Of a DNA stretch of 64,000 nucleotides, positions 1 to 8,001 are shown piece after piece. A program made the translations under genes and the position numbers. The stretch's first letter is position 1; each line of letters starts with the position of its first letter. The DNA comes from an uncultured Erythrobacter sp. Lineage in GTDB: Bacteria > Pseudomonadota > Alphaproteobacteria > Sphingomonadales > Sphingomonadaceae. The notes below the pieces were generated by a model, which ran no database searches, was not told where the DNA came from, and saw only the letters and a program-made list of their open reading frames with translations. Where the stretch lies: positions 372,001 through 436,000 of the forward strand of contig CANLPY010000001.1 of the NCBI GenBank assembly GCA_947493165.1. The letters are read 5' to 3'.

Positions 1-361
1 GGGCGCTTTCTGATAGTGTGAGAACTCTCCAGCCAGGATACCCCGACAGCGGTGAGATCGTCAGATTAAGCCGCTTTTCAGTGCCTCCGATGCGTAAGCT
101 AACATCGCGCGCAACAACGGCATCGTCCGTCGCCATGATCCGCTCAAGCACACGGTCGTCGAGCAATTGAGCAACATCATGCACTAAATTGCCAATGAGC
201 CTTTTGGAGCTTTGCCCCAACAGGTTTTCGGCCGCATGATTGGCTTCCGCAATCCGCGTTTCTGGGTCAATCAGGACGACAGCAAACAACAAGCCGCCAA
301 TTTGAGCGGCAGCATCAGGTCTGTCAGCGTGCAACCTTGGCCGCTCCTGCGTCATGCTCAC
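1..361 (-). CDS. ntrB: Nitrogen regulation sensor histidine kinase NtrB (GlnL), N-terminal part only
   Basis: The gene runs off the left edge; about 120 N-terminal codons are visible. The readable part is a PAS sensor domain, with short stretches such as [21 protein letters not shown] and [14 protein letters not shown] typical of NtrB. The kinase domain lies outside the window. NtrB phosphorylates or dephosphorylates the response regulator NtrC according to PII/nitrogen status in the cytoplasm. It lies directly downstream of dusB on the same strand, the classical alphaproteobacterial dusB-ntrB-ntrC order. A GTG at 361 overlaps the dusB stop as GTGA; an ATG at 355 is an equally possible start. 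The assignment relies on context as much as on the short PAS sequence. Confidence 0.82.
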   Translation of the reverse strand, partial: MSMTQERPRLHADRPDAAAQIGGLLFAVVLIDPETRIAEANHAAENLLGQSSKRLIGNLVHDVAQLLDDRVLERIMATDDAVVARDVSLRIGGTEKRLNLTISPLSGYPGWRVLTLSESA

Positions 362-1374
362 GCCGCTCGGCGGCGTAAGAACGGCTCATAGAAGCGTTCA
401 ATTTCACCAAGAACTTGCTTGGGGTCATCAATGAAGTTGGCTTTGTTCCGAAATTCTGCAGAGCCATGCATGCCCTTCGTGTACCAACCGATGTGCTTGC
501 GAGCCACTTTGGATCCAACTTCGCGGCCATAGTGATCAAGCATCCGTTGGTAATGCTCAACAAGTGTCTCATATTGCTCATCAAAGCTCGGCGATGAAAG
601 CATCTCACCAGTGCGCCACCAGTGCATGACCTGGCCTAGTAACCACGGCTTTCCATAAGCGCCGCGGCCAATCATCAATCCGTCCGCGCCTGATTGTTCC
701 AGCGCTGTGGCGGCATCATCAATCGTGCAGATGTCGCCGTTGACGATGACGGGAATGGAAACTGCCTCTTTCACCTTGCGGATGAAGGACCAGTCGGCAC
801 TTCCTTTATACATCTGATTACGCGTACGCCCATGGACGGTGATCATTTTGACGCCAAGGTCTTCCGCGATCCGGGCCATTTCCGGTGCGTTGAGGCTGTC
901 GTGGTCCCAGCCCATCCGCATTTTGACGGTTACTGGCACGTCGACCGCCTTTACGGTCGTTTCCATCAATTGGGTCGCGAGCGGGACTTCGCGCATCAAC
1001 GCACTGCCTGCCATGCCATTAGTGACTTTGCGAACGGGACAGCCGAAATTGATGTCGATGATGGATGCGCCGCGATCTTCGTTCAACTTGGCCGCTTCGC
1101 CCATGCTTTCAGGGTCGCAGCCGACCAATTGCATGGATACTGGCTCTTCGATCGGATCCCAAGCAGCCTTCTGGATCGATTGGCGCGTTTCACGAATCGC
1201 GGCCTGGCTGGCGATCATCTCTGTTACATTGAGGCCAGAGCCATACCGCCGCACAAGCGTGCGGAACGGCATATCGGTAACGCCGGTCATAGGCGCGAGC
1301 AGCACTGGGCTATCAATCCGAACTGGGCCGATATCGATGGGCTGACAAGCCGGAGGAGGTGGAAGAGCGGTCAT
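358..1374 (-). CDS. dusB: tRNA-dihydrouridine synthase DusB
   Basis: The 338-residue FMN-dependent enzyme reduces specific uridines in the tRNA D-loop to dihydrouridine. The TIM-barrel signature [12 protein letters not shown] is at residues 27-38 and the catalytic cysteine is C112 in NFGCPVRKV. The substrate/flavin motifs [14 protein letters not shown] and [13 protein letters not shown] follow in the usual order. Length is normal for DusB. It is divergent from ispDF and its stop overlaps the putative ntrB start, so it probably leads the dusB-ntrBC operon found across alphaproteobacteria. Confidence 0.96.
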   Translation of the reverse strand: MTALPPPPACQPIDIGPVRIDSPVLLAPMTGVTDMPFRTLVRRYGSGLNVTEMIASQAAIRETRQSIQKAAWDPIEEPVSMQLVGCDPESMGEAAKLNEDRGASIIDINFGCPVRKVTNGMAGSALMREVPLATQLMETTVKAVDVPVTVKMRMGWDHDSLNAPEMARIAEDLGVKMITVHGRTRNQMYKGSADWSFIRKVKEAVSIPVIVNGDICTIDDAATALEQSGADGLMIGRGAYGKPWLLGQVMHWWRTGEMLSSPSFDEQYETLVEHYQRMLDHYGREVGSKVARKHIGWYTKGMHGSAEFRNKANFIDDPKQVLGEIERFYEPFLRRRAA

Positions 1375-1453
1375 TTGCAGGTCCGTGCCTAAAATTTAGG
1401 CAGCCCATAGTGCATTGCACAATCTGCGTCCAGACCTTAAGCGCGCTTGCACT

Positions 1454-2608
1454 ATGGCGTACACGCCCTCCCTTCCTTCATTTGCCGCCATTGTGGTTGC
1501 TGCTGGCAAAGGCCTGCGGGTGGGCGGACAGATTCCAAAACAGTTCCGCAATTGGCAAGGCAAATCGCTGATCCGGTATTCGGTTGAGGCGTTGTCAGAG
1601 GCAGGTGCATCACCAATCGCGATTGTCGTGGCCGATGGCGCGCAGGATTTAGCGAGCGAAGCTTTGGTAGGCATCAATGGCGTTATTTTCACCCATGGGG
1701 GAGACACTCGGCAACAATCTGTATTGAACGGTCTTGTCGCGCTAGAGCAAAGCAAACCTGCTAATGTGCTCATCCACGACGCAGCCCGCCCTCACCTATC
1801 GCAAGATGTCATCGCAAGGCTTGTGAGCGCGTTAGAAGAACATTCAGGCGCAATCCCAGTGCTACCTGTTGTGGATAGCCTCGCCGTCGCAGGGGACGGT
1901 GACGTAATGGCGGGTGCGGCGGAGCGAGAAGCGTTGCGACGCGTGCAAACCCCTCAGGCTTTTCGGTACATGCACATTCTCGCCGCACATCATGCGTGGT
2001 CCGGCGAGAAAATCGCTGGCGATGATGCGCAAGTCTTACAAGCGCGTGGAGAAAGCATTGCTTTGGTTGAAGGCGATGAGCGACTCAAGAAATTCACATT
2101 TGCGGAGGATTTTGTGCAGACAGGATCGGCACCATTCCGAATTGGTCAAGGCATTGACGTACACCGCTTGGTAGATGGTGAGGAGCTGTGGCTGTGCGGC
2201 GTGCAAATCCCCCACGACAAAGGGCTCTCGGGACATAGTGATGCTGACGTTGCGCTCCACGCGATCACCGATGCAGTGCTCGGCGCCATTGGTGACGGCG
2301 ATATTGGCACGCACTTCCCGCCAAGCGACTCCAAATGGGCCGGCGCGCGTTCAGCGCAGTTTTTGGAACATGCAGTCAAGCTTGCTCATGACGCTGGCTA
2401 CGCCCTTGGAAACATTGATCTAACACTCATTTGTGAAGCGCCAAAAATCGGTCCGCATCGTTCAGCTATGAGAGAGGCTGTAGCAGCTATCATTGGTTTG
2501 GATGAAGGCGCTATCAGCATTAAGGCGACCACGACTGAGCGGCTCGGCTTTACGGGCCGCGGTGAAGGCATAGCAGCGCAAGCCATCGTAAGCTTGCAGC
2601 GGCTATAG
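1454..2608 (+). CDS. ispDF: Bifunctional IspD/IspF (MEP cytidylyltransferase / MECDP synthase)
   Basis: This 384-residue fusion carries two steps of the non-mevalonate isoprenoid pathway. The N-terminal IspD half (about 1-225) couples CTP to methylerythritol 4-phosphate, with AAIVVAAGKG near residue 11, GGDTRQQSV and HDAARPH. The C-terminal IspF half (about 230-384) cyclises the product; metal ligands lie in GIDVHRL and LSGHSDADV, and TTERLGFTGRGEGIAAQA closes the protein. The fused form is usual in alphaproteobacteria. The frame is open upstream to a TTG at 1415, but the ATG at 1454 places the IspD core at the normal distance from the start, so I use it. Confidence 0.95.
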   Translation: MAYTPSLPSFAAIVVAAGKGLRVGGQIPKQFRNWQGKSLIRYSVEALSEAGASPIAIVVADGAQDLASEALVGINGVIFTHGGDTRQQSVLNGLVALEQSKPANVLIHDAARPHLSQDVIARLVSALEEHSGAIPVLPVVDSLAVAGDGDVMAGAAEREALRRVQTPQAFRYMHILAAHHAWSGEKIAGDDAQVLQARGESIALVEGDERLKKFTFAEDFVQTGSAPFRIGQGIDVHRLVDGEELWLCGVQIPHDKGLSGHSDADVALHAITDAVLGAIGDGDIGTHFPPSDSKWAGARSAQFLEHAVKLAHDAGYALGNIDLTLICEAPKIGPHRSAMREAVAAIIGLDEGAISIKATTTERLGFTGRGEGIAAQAIVSLQRL

Positions 2609-2628
2609 AAAATTAGGGAACGCATGAA

Positions 2629-3180
2629 ATGAAGCTTCAAACTGCCAGGATATTGACCGGAACGCTTGTCGCGACGGCTTTGATGCAGGCGCAAGTCGTC
2701 TCGGCGCAGCAAGCCTGCGTGGAGCAGGCTGATGTCTCTGACGCGATCATTTATGCCATGCCGGTGCTTGCAGAGTCTTTTGCTGCGAAATGCGCAAGCG
2801 AGCTGAGCGCAGATGGGTTTTGGGTGCAAGAAGGTGGTGAGTACATCGCCCAGTTCTCAGCGTTGAGTGAACAGACCTGGCCCGGTGCTGCGCGCATGCT
2901 CGCAAACTTCGCAGACGCAGACTCAAACCGAAAAGGCGGCATTCGCGGGATCGCGGAAATTTTCAATTCGGATTCGCCAGAGACAGTCCGACCTTTTGTC
3001 GACCTGACTTTGTCAACGCTGATCGGGTCGGAACTGAAAACGAAGGACTGCGGCAAGGTGGAACGCGGGCTTGAGCTGCTATCCCCCCTTCCCCCTGAGA
3101 ATGTGGGCGGGCTGATGACCTTTATTTTTGAGCTAGCCGATGTGAAGAAACCCAATCTGTGCCCGGCATCCGATCAATGA
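2629..3180 (+). CDS. Small secreted protein of unknown function
   Basis: The 183-residue protein begins with a clear signal peptide (a basic residue, then a hydrophobic stretch ending near VVSAQQA, predicted cleavage around residue 27), so it should be periplasmic. The mature part has four cysteines (in QQACVEQ, AAKCASE, KDCGK and NLCPA) that could form disulfides, and is rich in Ala, Glu and Leu. I do not recognise a family. It lies 20 bases after ispDF and its stop overlaps the pncC start by four bases (ATGA), so the three genes are probably one transcript. No function is suggested. Confidence 0.8.
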   Translation: MKLQTARILTGTLVATALMQAQVVSAQQACVEQADVSDAIIYAMPVLAESFAAKCASELSADGFWVQEGGEYIAQFSALSEQTWPGAARMLANFADADSNRKGGIRGIAEIFNSDSPETVRPFVDLTLSTLIGSELKTKDCGKVERGLELLSPLPPENVGGLMTFIFELADVKKPNLCPASDQ

Positions 3181-3677
3181 GCGGCGGTTTGCTGCCCGAT
3201 GACGTGATTGCCCTCGCACAGCGCGTCGTCGATGAAAATAAGGCTGCGGGCCGAACACTCTCGTGCGCGGAGAGTTGCACGGGAGGCCTCGTTGCAGCCG
3301 CGTTGACGGAAATTCCCGGATCTTCGGCCGTGCTTGATCGCGGGTTCGTAACCTATTCAAACGAAGCGAAAATGGAATCGCTTGATGTGGCGCAGGACAT
3401 CATCGAAACTTTTGGAGCGGTATCCATCGCTTGTGTTTGGGCGATGGCCCAAGGCGCACTCAACAACTCAAATGCCGATTGCGCTGTTGCGATCAGCGGC
3501 GTGGCGGGGCCAGGGGGCGGAACGGACTTAAAGCCAGTGGGCACGGTTGTGTTTGCTCGCGTGATACGCAATTCAGACGGTGAGCCTGAGGGTGAATTAA
3601 AGCACTTCGATGTTAAGGACCGCGCAGCGATCCGGCATCAGGCCACGCTTGTCGCGTTGGAACTGTTGCTGCCGTAA
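3177..3677 (+). CDS. pncC: CinA C-terminal-domain protein, nicotinamide-nucleotide amidohydrolase (PncC)
   Basis: The 166-residue protein is the stand-alone CinA C-terminal domain. Members deamidate nicotinamide mononucleotide to nicotinate mononucleotide, recycling the pyridine ring from NAD used by DNA ligase. Hallmarks are SCAESCTGGLVAAALTEIPGS near the N-terminus and the glycine-rich GVAGPGGGTD loop, followed by KPVGTVV. The ATG at 3177 overlaps the upstream stop (ATGA); a GTG at 3159 is possible but would only add a few residues. The 3' end overlaps the convergent COQ10-like gene by 40 bases. Confidence 0.9.
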   Translation: MSGGLLPDDVIALAQRVVDENKAAGRTLSCAESCTGGLVAAALTEIPGSSAVLDRGFVTYSNEAKMESLDVAQDIIETFGAVSIACVWAMAQGALNNSNADCAVAISGVAGPGGGTDLKPVGTVVFARVIRNSDGEPEGELKHFDVKDRAAIRHQATLVALELLLP

Positions 3678-4099
3678 AGAACCGCTGCGCGCTGTTCAAA
3701 AGCTTCAACCATCTTACGAAAAGCGCGGTCGAAATATTGACCAGCGATTGCTTCAAACATGCGGTTCTTAAAGGTGAAATCTACACAAAAATTAATCTCA
3801 CAACCGCCATCTTTGGTTGGCCGAAAAGTCCACGTGTTGTCGAGATCCTTAAGCGGGCCATCGATATAGTGCACATCGATCATTCGCGGGCGGTCCTTTT
3901 GCACGCGAGAGGTAAAGCTCTCGCGTAGGCTCTTAAAGCCAACCACCATGTCTGCGGTCATTTCTGTGTCGGTGTTGGAACGCACTCTTGTGGCGACAAC
4001 CCAAGGTAGGAACTCGCGATAGCTTGCGACATCCGCGACCAGATCAAACATCTGTTCAGCGCTGTAAGGCAGCTTGCGGGTTTCGCGAATTCCAGGCAT
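3638..4099 (-). CDS. COQ10/RatA-type START-domain protein
   Basis: The 153-residue protein has the polyketide-cyclase/START fold of mitochondrial COQ10 and bacterial RatA. Recognisable stretches are TRKLPYSAEQMFDLVADVASYREFLPW at residues 6-33 and DFTFKNRMFEAIAGQYFD near the C-terminus. COQ10 relatives bind ubiquinone and support respiration; the E. coli RatA role in ribosome subunit association is disputed, so the COQ10-like role is preferred in an alphaproteobacterium. Its start overlaps the lipA stop by one base (TAATG), indicating coupled translation. The last 40 bases overlap the convergent pncC gene. Confidence 0.9.
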   Translation of the reverse strand: MPGIRETRKLPYSAEQMFDLVADVASYREFLPWVVATRVRSNTDTEMTADMVVGFKSLRESFTSRVQKDRPRMIDVHYIDGPLKDLDNTWTFRPTKDGGCEINFCVDFTFKNRMFEAIAGQYFDRAFRKMVEAFEQRAAVLYGSNSSNATSVA

Positions 4100-5085
4100 T
4101 AGACTTTGATCGTGTCGGCCTTGCGGTTCGCAGCGTGCTGCTTGGCAAATTTGTCCGCTCTAGCGGCCTTCATCTGCGCAAAGTCCTCACCTGCGTGATA
4201 GCTCGACCGGGTTAGCGGGCTGGATGCCACCTGCAGAAAGCCCTTTGCGCGCGCAATCGAGCCATAGGCATTGAACGCCTTAGGCGTCACGAAATCCTCA
4301 ACGCTCGCATGCTTTGGCGTGGGCTGGAGGTACTGACCCATAGTGATGAAATCGATGTCGGCGCTGCGCATGTCATCCATGACCTGATGCACTTCCAACC
4401 GCTCTTCGCCGAGCCCCAGCATGATACCGGATTTTGTGAAGATCATTGGGTTGTGGCTTTTAACCTCTTCTAAAAGCCGTAATGAGGCATAATAACGCGC
4501 GCCCGGTCTAATGGTGGGATATAGCCGCGGCACAGTTTCAAGGTTGTGGTTGTAAACGTCTGGACCAGCTTCGCAAATAGCCTCAACCGCGGGGCGCATT
4601 TTGCCCCGGAAATCGGGGGTGAGGATTTCGATGGTGGTGTTTGGTGTCGTACGCCGCAGCGCTTCGATCACCTTCACAAACTGCCCTGCCCCGCCGTCTG
4701 GTAGATCGTCCCGATCGACACTGGTGATGACAATGTGCTCCAAGCCCATTTTGGCAGCAGCGATTGCGGTATGTTCAGGCTCCAACGGGTCAACCGCGCG
4801 CGGCATACCCGTTTTGACGTTGCAGAACGCGCAGGCCCGCGTGCAGACATCGCCCAGAATCATAACGGTCGCATGCTTTTTGCTCCAGCATTCGCCGATA
4901 TTCGGGCAAGCCGCTTCTTCGCACACAGTATTGAGATTGAGCTCGCGCATCATCTTGCGCGTTTCCTGATAGCCTTCGCTCACAGGCGCACGTACCCTTA
5001 TCCAGTCAGGCTTTCGCTGACGCGGGGGGCGATCTTCCGATGATTTGGCCGGATTTTGGCTGGGCGAGTTGGCAAGATCATTCAT
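4099..5085 (-). CDS. lipA: Lipoyl synthase LipA
   Basis: LipA is a radical-SAM enzyme that inserts two sulfurs into protein-bound octanoate to make lipoate, needed by pyruvate and 2-oxoglutarate dehydrogenases. With the start at 5085 it has 328 residues. The auxiliary cluster cysteines C55, C60 and C66 form CX4CX5C, and the radical-SAM cysteines C81, C85 and C88 form CX3CX2C (CTRACAFC). The conserved RSSYHAGE motif is near the C-terminus. An upstream ATG at 5172 would add a 29-residue low-complexity extension and is not favoured. The lipoylated domain encoded in pdhB of this window is a likely client. Confidence 0.96.
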   Translation of the reverse strand: MNDLANSPSQNPAKSSEDRPPRQRKPDWIRVRAPVSEGYQETRKMMRELNLNTVCEEAACPNIGECWSKKHATVMILGDVCTRACAFCNVKTGMPRAVDPLEPEHTAIAAAKMGLEHIVITSVDRDDLPDGGAGQFVKVIEALRRTTPNTTIEILTPDFRGKMRPAVEAICEAGPDVYNHNLETVPRLYPTIRPGARYYASLRLLEEVKSHNPMIFTKSGIMLGLGEERLEVHQVMDDMRSADIDFITMGQYLQPTPKHASVEDFVTPKAFNAYGSIARAKGFLQVASSPLTRSSYHAGEDFAQMKAARADKFAKQHAANRKADTIKV

Positions 5086-5220
5086 GCTTGGGCATTTAGG
5101 CAATGCGCCTCCCAACCGCAATGCCCCTTGCGCATCTGTGCGTGCTCTTACGGCAATGCTGGGTATGGCCAAGTTCGCAGCGCTTGCAGGCCATGTAAGC
5201 CTAAGCTAATCGCGACGCCT

Positions 5221-6204
5221 ATGGACGCAGCCACACTCCAGACCTTCACCTCCCCCGTCGTGCTGTTTTTTGTGTTAGGCTTACTTGCAGCCTTTGCACG
5301 ATCAGATCTTGCGATACCAGAAGCTATTGCAAAGGGAATGTCGCTCTATCTGATGGCGGCCATCGGTTTGAAAGGCGGCGTTGCTGTCTCAAAGTCTGGG
5401 ATTGATTCGACGGTATTGATAGCTTTGGTGCTTGGTATTGCGGCCAGTTTCCTGATGCCGTTCTTTGCAAACTTTGTTTTGAAGGTTTTTGGCAAGCTTG
5501 GCCGGATCAATGCAGGCGCGGTCGCTGCGCATTATGGCTCTGTTAGCGTTGTGACCTTTGTTACAGCCGTTGAAATTCTTGAGGCGCAAAACAAGCCGCC
5601 GGGCGGCTATATGGTCGCGGTGATGGCGGCGATGGAAACGCCAGCGATCCTAACGGGCTTACTGTTGGCACGCGGGATGGGATCGAAAGACGGGCAAAAG
5701 ACCAGTGAGTTGCTCCATGAGGTTTTCTTCAACGCCTCGGTTGTCCTGCTGCTTGGCGCATTTGCGATTGGAATCATTGCCGGAGCGGAAGGTTTTGGCG
5801 AAGTTGCCCCATTTTTCGAAGCTGGCTTTAAAGGCGTGTTATGCCTGTTCTTGCTCGACATGGGCCTGATTGCTGCAAGGCGTATTATGGATGCGCGCGC
5901 GATCACATGGCGGCTCGTTGTTATCGCAATCGGGTTGCCGCTCATCAATGGCACAATCGGCACAGCGGCAGCTGTTGCTTGCGGTCTTGATGTTGGATCG
6001 TCAGCGGCCCTTGGGGTGCTGTGCGCCAGCGCCAGCTACATTGCCGTACCAGCCGCCATGCGGCTCGCCCTGCCAGAGGCTGATCCCGGAATTTACCTCA
6101 CAATGTCGCTATCAATCACATTCCCGTTTAATATCCTTATCAATATCGGGCTGATGAGCATGCTTGCTAGCGCCCTGACAGGAGTGGGAGGAGCCACGCC
6201 ATGA
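5221..6204 (+). CDS. sbtA: SbtA-family sodium-dependent bicarbonate transporter
   Basis: The 327-residue membrane protein has about ten hydrophobic segments in two pseudo-repeats, as in the SbtA/DUF897 family that imports bicarbonate with sodium. Typical stretches are IGLKGGVAVSKSG, HYGSVSVVTFV, MAAMETPAI, FLLDMGLIA and ASASYIAVPAAMR. The open frame continues upstream across lipA, but the ATG at 5221 fits the family N-terminus. The stop overlaps the PII-like gene (ATGA), followed by a beta-carbonic anhydrase, which matches the sbtA-sbtB context of cyanobacteria. Substrate is inferred from family and context. Confidence 0.88.
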   Translation: MDAATLQTFTSPVVLFFVLGLLAAFARSDLAIPEAIAKGMSLYLMAAIGLKGGVAVSKSGIDSTVLIALVLGIAASFLMPFFANFVLKVFGKLGRINAGAVAAHYGSVSVVTFVTAVEILEAQNKPPGGYMVAVMAAMETPAILTGLLLARGMGSKDGQKTSELLHEVFFNASVVLLLGAFAIGIIAGAEGFGEVAPFFEAGFKGVLCLFLLDMGLIAARRIMDARAITWRLVVIAIGLPLINGTIGTAAAVACGLDVGSSAALGVLCASASYIAVPAAMRLALPEADPGIYLTMSLSITFPFNILINIGLMSMLASALTGVGGATP

Positions 6205-6509
6205 TCGAAACAGTTGTTCGCAAACGGATCGAGATCTTGACTGACACGGCTCTATTAGGGCGCGTCACAGATGCGGTCGATAAAGTCGGCATCACTGGTT
6301 GGACGGTTGTTCCGGTTAGCTCTGGCAAAGGCCGCGATGGCCGTTGGCGCGAAGAACGCGTGATGGGCACGGATAAGGTCTTCGTCTTGACCATTGCCTC
6401 ACAAGATAAGGCGCAGGCCCTGGCTGAAGAGCTTGCCCCGGTGCTAACCAAATATGGCTTCATCCTCAGCATGTGGGATGTGGAGGTTATTCGCGGGGAG
6501 CGTTTCTGA
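6201..6509 (+). CDS. PII-like protein (SbtB-type regulator of the adjacent transporter)
   Basis: The 102-residue protein has the ferredoxin-like PII architecture: KRIEILTDTALLGRVTDAVDKVGITGWTVVP, a basic flexible loop (SSGKGRDGRWREER), then KVFVLTIASQDKAQALAEELAPVL. SbtB proteins bind adenine nucleotides and lock or modulate SbtA. Here the C-terminus ends at VEVIRGERF without the CGPxGC redox loop of many cyanobacterial SbtB proteins, so it resembles the shorter PII-like proteins of proteobacterial bicarbonate operons. Both ends overlap neighbours (ATGA upstream, TGATG downstream), which implies tightly coupled synthesis. Confidence 0.85.
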   Translation: MIETVVRKRIEILTDTALLGRVTDAVDKVGITGWTVVPVSSGKGRDGRWREERVMGTDKVFVLTIASQDKAQALAEELAPVLTKYGFILSMWDVEVIRGERF

Positions 6510-7150
6510 TGCCAGAATTTGCTGAACTTCTTAAAGGATATGAACGGTTTCGCGAGCAAGCCTATCCTGCGCAGCGGGCCCGGTTTGATCAATTGGTAGC
6601 AGAAGGACAGCACCCTAAACTGATGATCATTGGCTGCAGTGACAGCCGCGTTGATCCTGCACAGATATTTGACGTTGATCCAGGTGATATTTTTGTGGTG
6701 CGCAATGTTGCCGCATTGGTCCCGCCCTTTGAAACCGCGCCCGGTCATCACGGGGTGTCCGCCGCCGTTGAATTTGCGGTTCAGATGCTCGAAGTTAAGC
6801 AAATCGTCGTAATGGGGCACGGCATGTGCGGCGGGTGCAAGGCATCGCTAACGCAAAGCTTCAGTCAGGAGGCGCCAGGCGCTGGCGGCTTTATTGCTGA
6901 CTGGATCAAATTGCTCGACGAAGTGCGTACCGCAGTTGCTGATGAATTCGGCACTGATGGAAGGCAAGCCGAACGAGCGATGGAGCTGGCTGCTGTGAAA
7001 CTCAGCCTCAGTAACCTGCGAACGTTTCCGTGGGTACGCGAAAAAGAGTTGAGCGGCGCACTAAAGCTGCGCGGTGCTTTCTTCGCAATATCCGAAGGTG
7101 TGTTGCGGGTTCTGGACGAGGACAGCGGAGAATTCTTGTCCGCAAGCTAG
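6509..7150 (+). CDS. Beta-class carbonic anhydrase
   Basis: The 213-residue zinc enzyme interconverts CO2 and bicarbonate. Zinc ligands and the catalytic dyad are visible: C43, D45 and R47 in GCSDSRVDP, and H104 and C107 in MGHGMCGGC. VRNVAALVPP and HGVSAAVEFAV are also family signatures. The ATG at 6509 overlaps the stop of the PII-like gene (TGATG); an in-frame start at 6473 inside that gene is unlikely. As last gene of the bicarbonate operon it would supply CO2 from imported bicarbonate or the reverse, in the cytoplasm (no signal peptide is seen). Confidence 0.94.
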   Translation: MPEFAELLKGYERFREQAYPAQRARFDQLVAEGQHPKLMIIGCSDSRVDPAQIFDVDPGDIFVVRNVAALVPPFETAPGHHGVSAAVEFAVQMLEVKQIVVMGHGMCGGCKASLTQSFSQEAPGAGGFIADWIKLLDEVRTAVADEFGTDGRQAERAMELAAVKLSLSNLRTFPWVREKELSGALKLRGAFFAISEGVLRVLDEDSGEFLSAS

Positions 7151-7194
7151 GTTAGCACTTGTGCGCCCTATTTTGCACCGCCATCTAGTCCGCC

Positions 7195-7923
7195 ATGTCT
7201 AGTCTAGAACTCAAGAATATCGCTTTGCTGATTGATGCAGATAACACCACACCGCAGGGGATCGACCCGGTTTTGACGGTCATGGCGGAACTGGGCCAAG
7301 TCAATATCCGGCGCGCTTACGGGAACTTCGCCAAAGACAACCTCGCCCGCTGGGATAAAATAACCAACAAATTCGGCATTCGCCCGCAACAGCAATTTGA
7401 CGTTTCGAAAGGCAAAAATGCCACTGATATGGCGATGACAATCGATGCGATTGATCTGCTCTACCAAGGGAAGGTCGATGGCTTTGGTATTATGACCTCT
7501 GACAGCGATTTTACGCCGCTTGTCACGCGGTTGAGACAAGATGGGATCCTCGTCTATGGTTTCGGTGAGCGCAAGACACCTGAAGCATTCAAATCGGTTT
7601 GTACGCGCTTCATCGATATTCAAAAGCTAATTGAGAACTACGCTGCCGACCGTCCCAGAGAGCGACAGTCGGCTAGCAAAGAAAGCGGCGGTCAGGTCGA
7701 TGAAGACCTAATGGAGCTGATCACCGCAGCCTATTCAGAGGCAAAGCGCGACGACAAAGGTTTCACGCGGCTTTCTCAATTGGGTCAAATTGCGGGTAAC
7801 CGTTCCAGTTTCGATGTTCGGAACTACGGGTTCAAGAACCTCAATGATCTCTTTGATACGCTTGAGAATTTTAAAGTCGAGAGGCGCGATGACAACCAGA
7901 TCCACGTAAAGCGCTTGCGCTAA
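7195..7923 (+). CDS. NYN-domain (PIN-like) protein with OST-HTH/LOTUS domain
   Basis: The 242-residue protein has an N-terminal NYN domain with PIN-type acidic residues: D14 and D16 in LLIDADNTTPQ, D78 in GKNATDMAM, and D103/D105 in MTSDSDFTPL. About residues 168-240 match an OST-HTH/LOTUS RNA-binding domain (KGFTRLSQLGQIAGNRSSFDVRNYGFKNLNDLF). The family (LabA/DUF88, YacP relatives) is thought to act on RNA; the exact substrate is unknown. It follows the carbonic anhydrase on the same strand after 44 bases and ends at a strong bidirectional terminator. Confidence 0.9.
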   Translation: MSSLELKNIALLIDADNTTPQGIDPVLTVMAELGQVNIRRAYGNFAKDNLARWDKITNKFGIRPQQQFDVSKGKNATDMAMTIDAIDLLYQGKVDGFGIMTSDSDFTPLVTRLRQDGILVYGFGERKTPEAFKSVCTRFIDIQKLIENYAADRPRERQSASKESGGQVDEDLMELITAAYSEAKRDDKGFTRLSQLGQIAGNRSSFDVRNYGFKNLNDLFDTLENFKVERRDDNQIHVKRLR

Positions 7924-7943
7924 TTCATTGCTGGGATAGACCC

Positions 7944-7988
7944 AAAAAAAGGGCGCCTAGAGCAAAACTCTCGGCGCCCTTTTGTTTC
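7944..7988. terminator. Bidirectional rho-independent terminator
   Basis: GGGCGCC at 7951-7957 pairs with GGCGCCC at 7973-7979, extended inward by AGAG/CTCT around an AAAA loop. An A-run precedes and TTTTGTTT follows, so it can serve both the NYN gene (plus) and the convergent TPR gene (minus). Confidence 0.9.
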
Positions 7989-8001
7989 AGTGGTGACGAA
8001 G

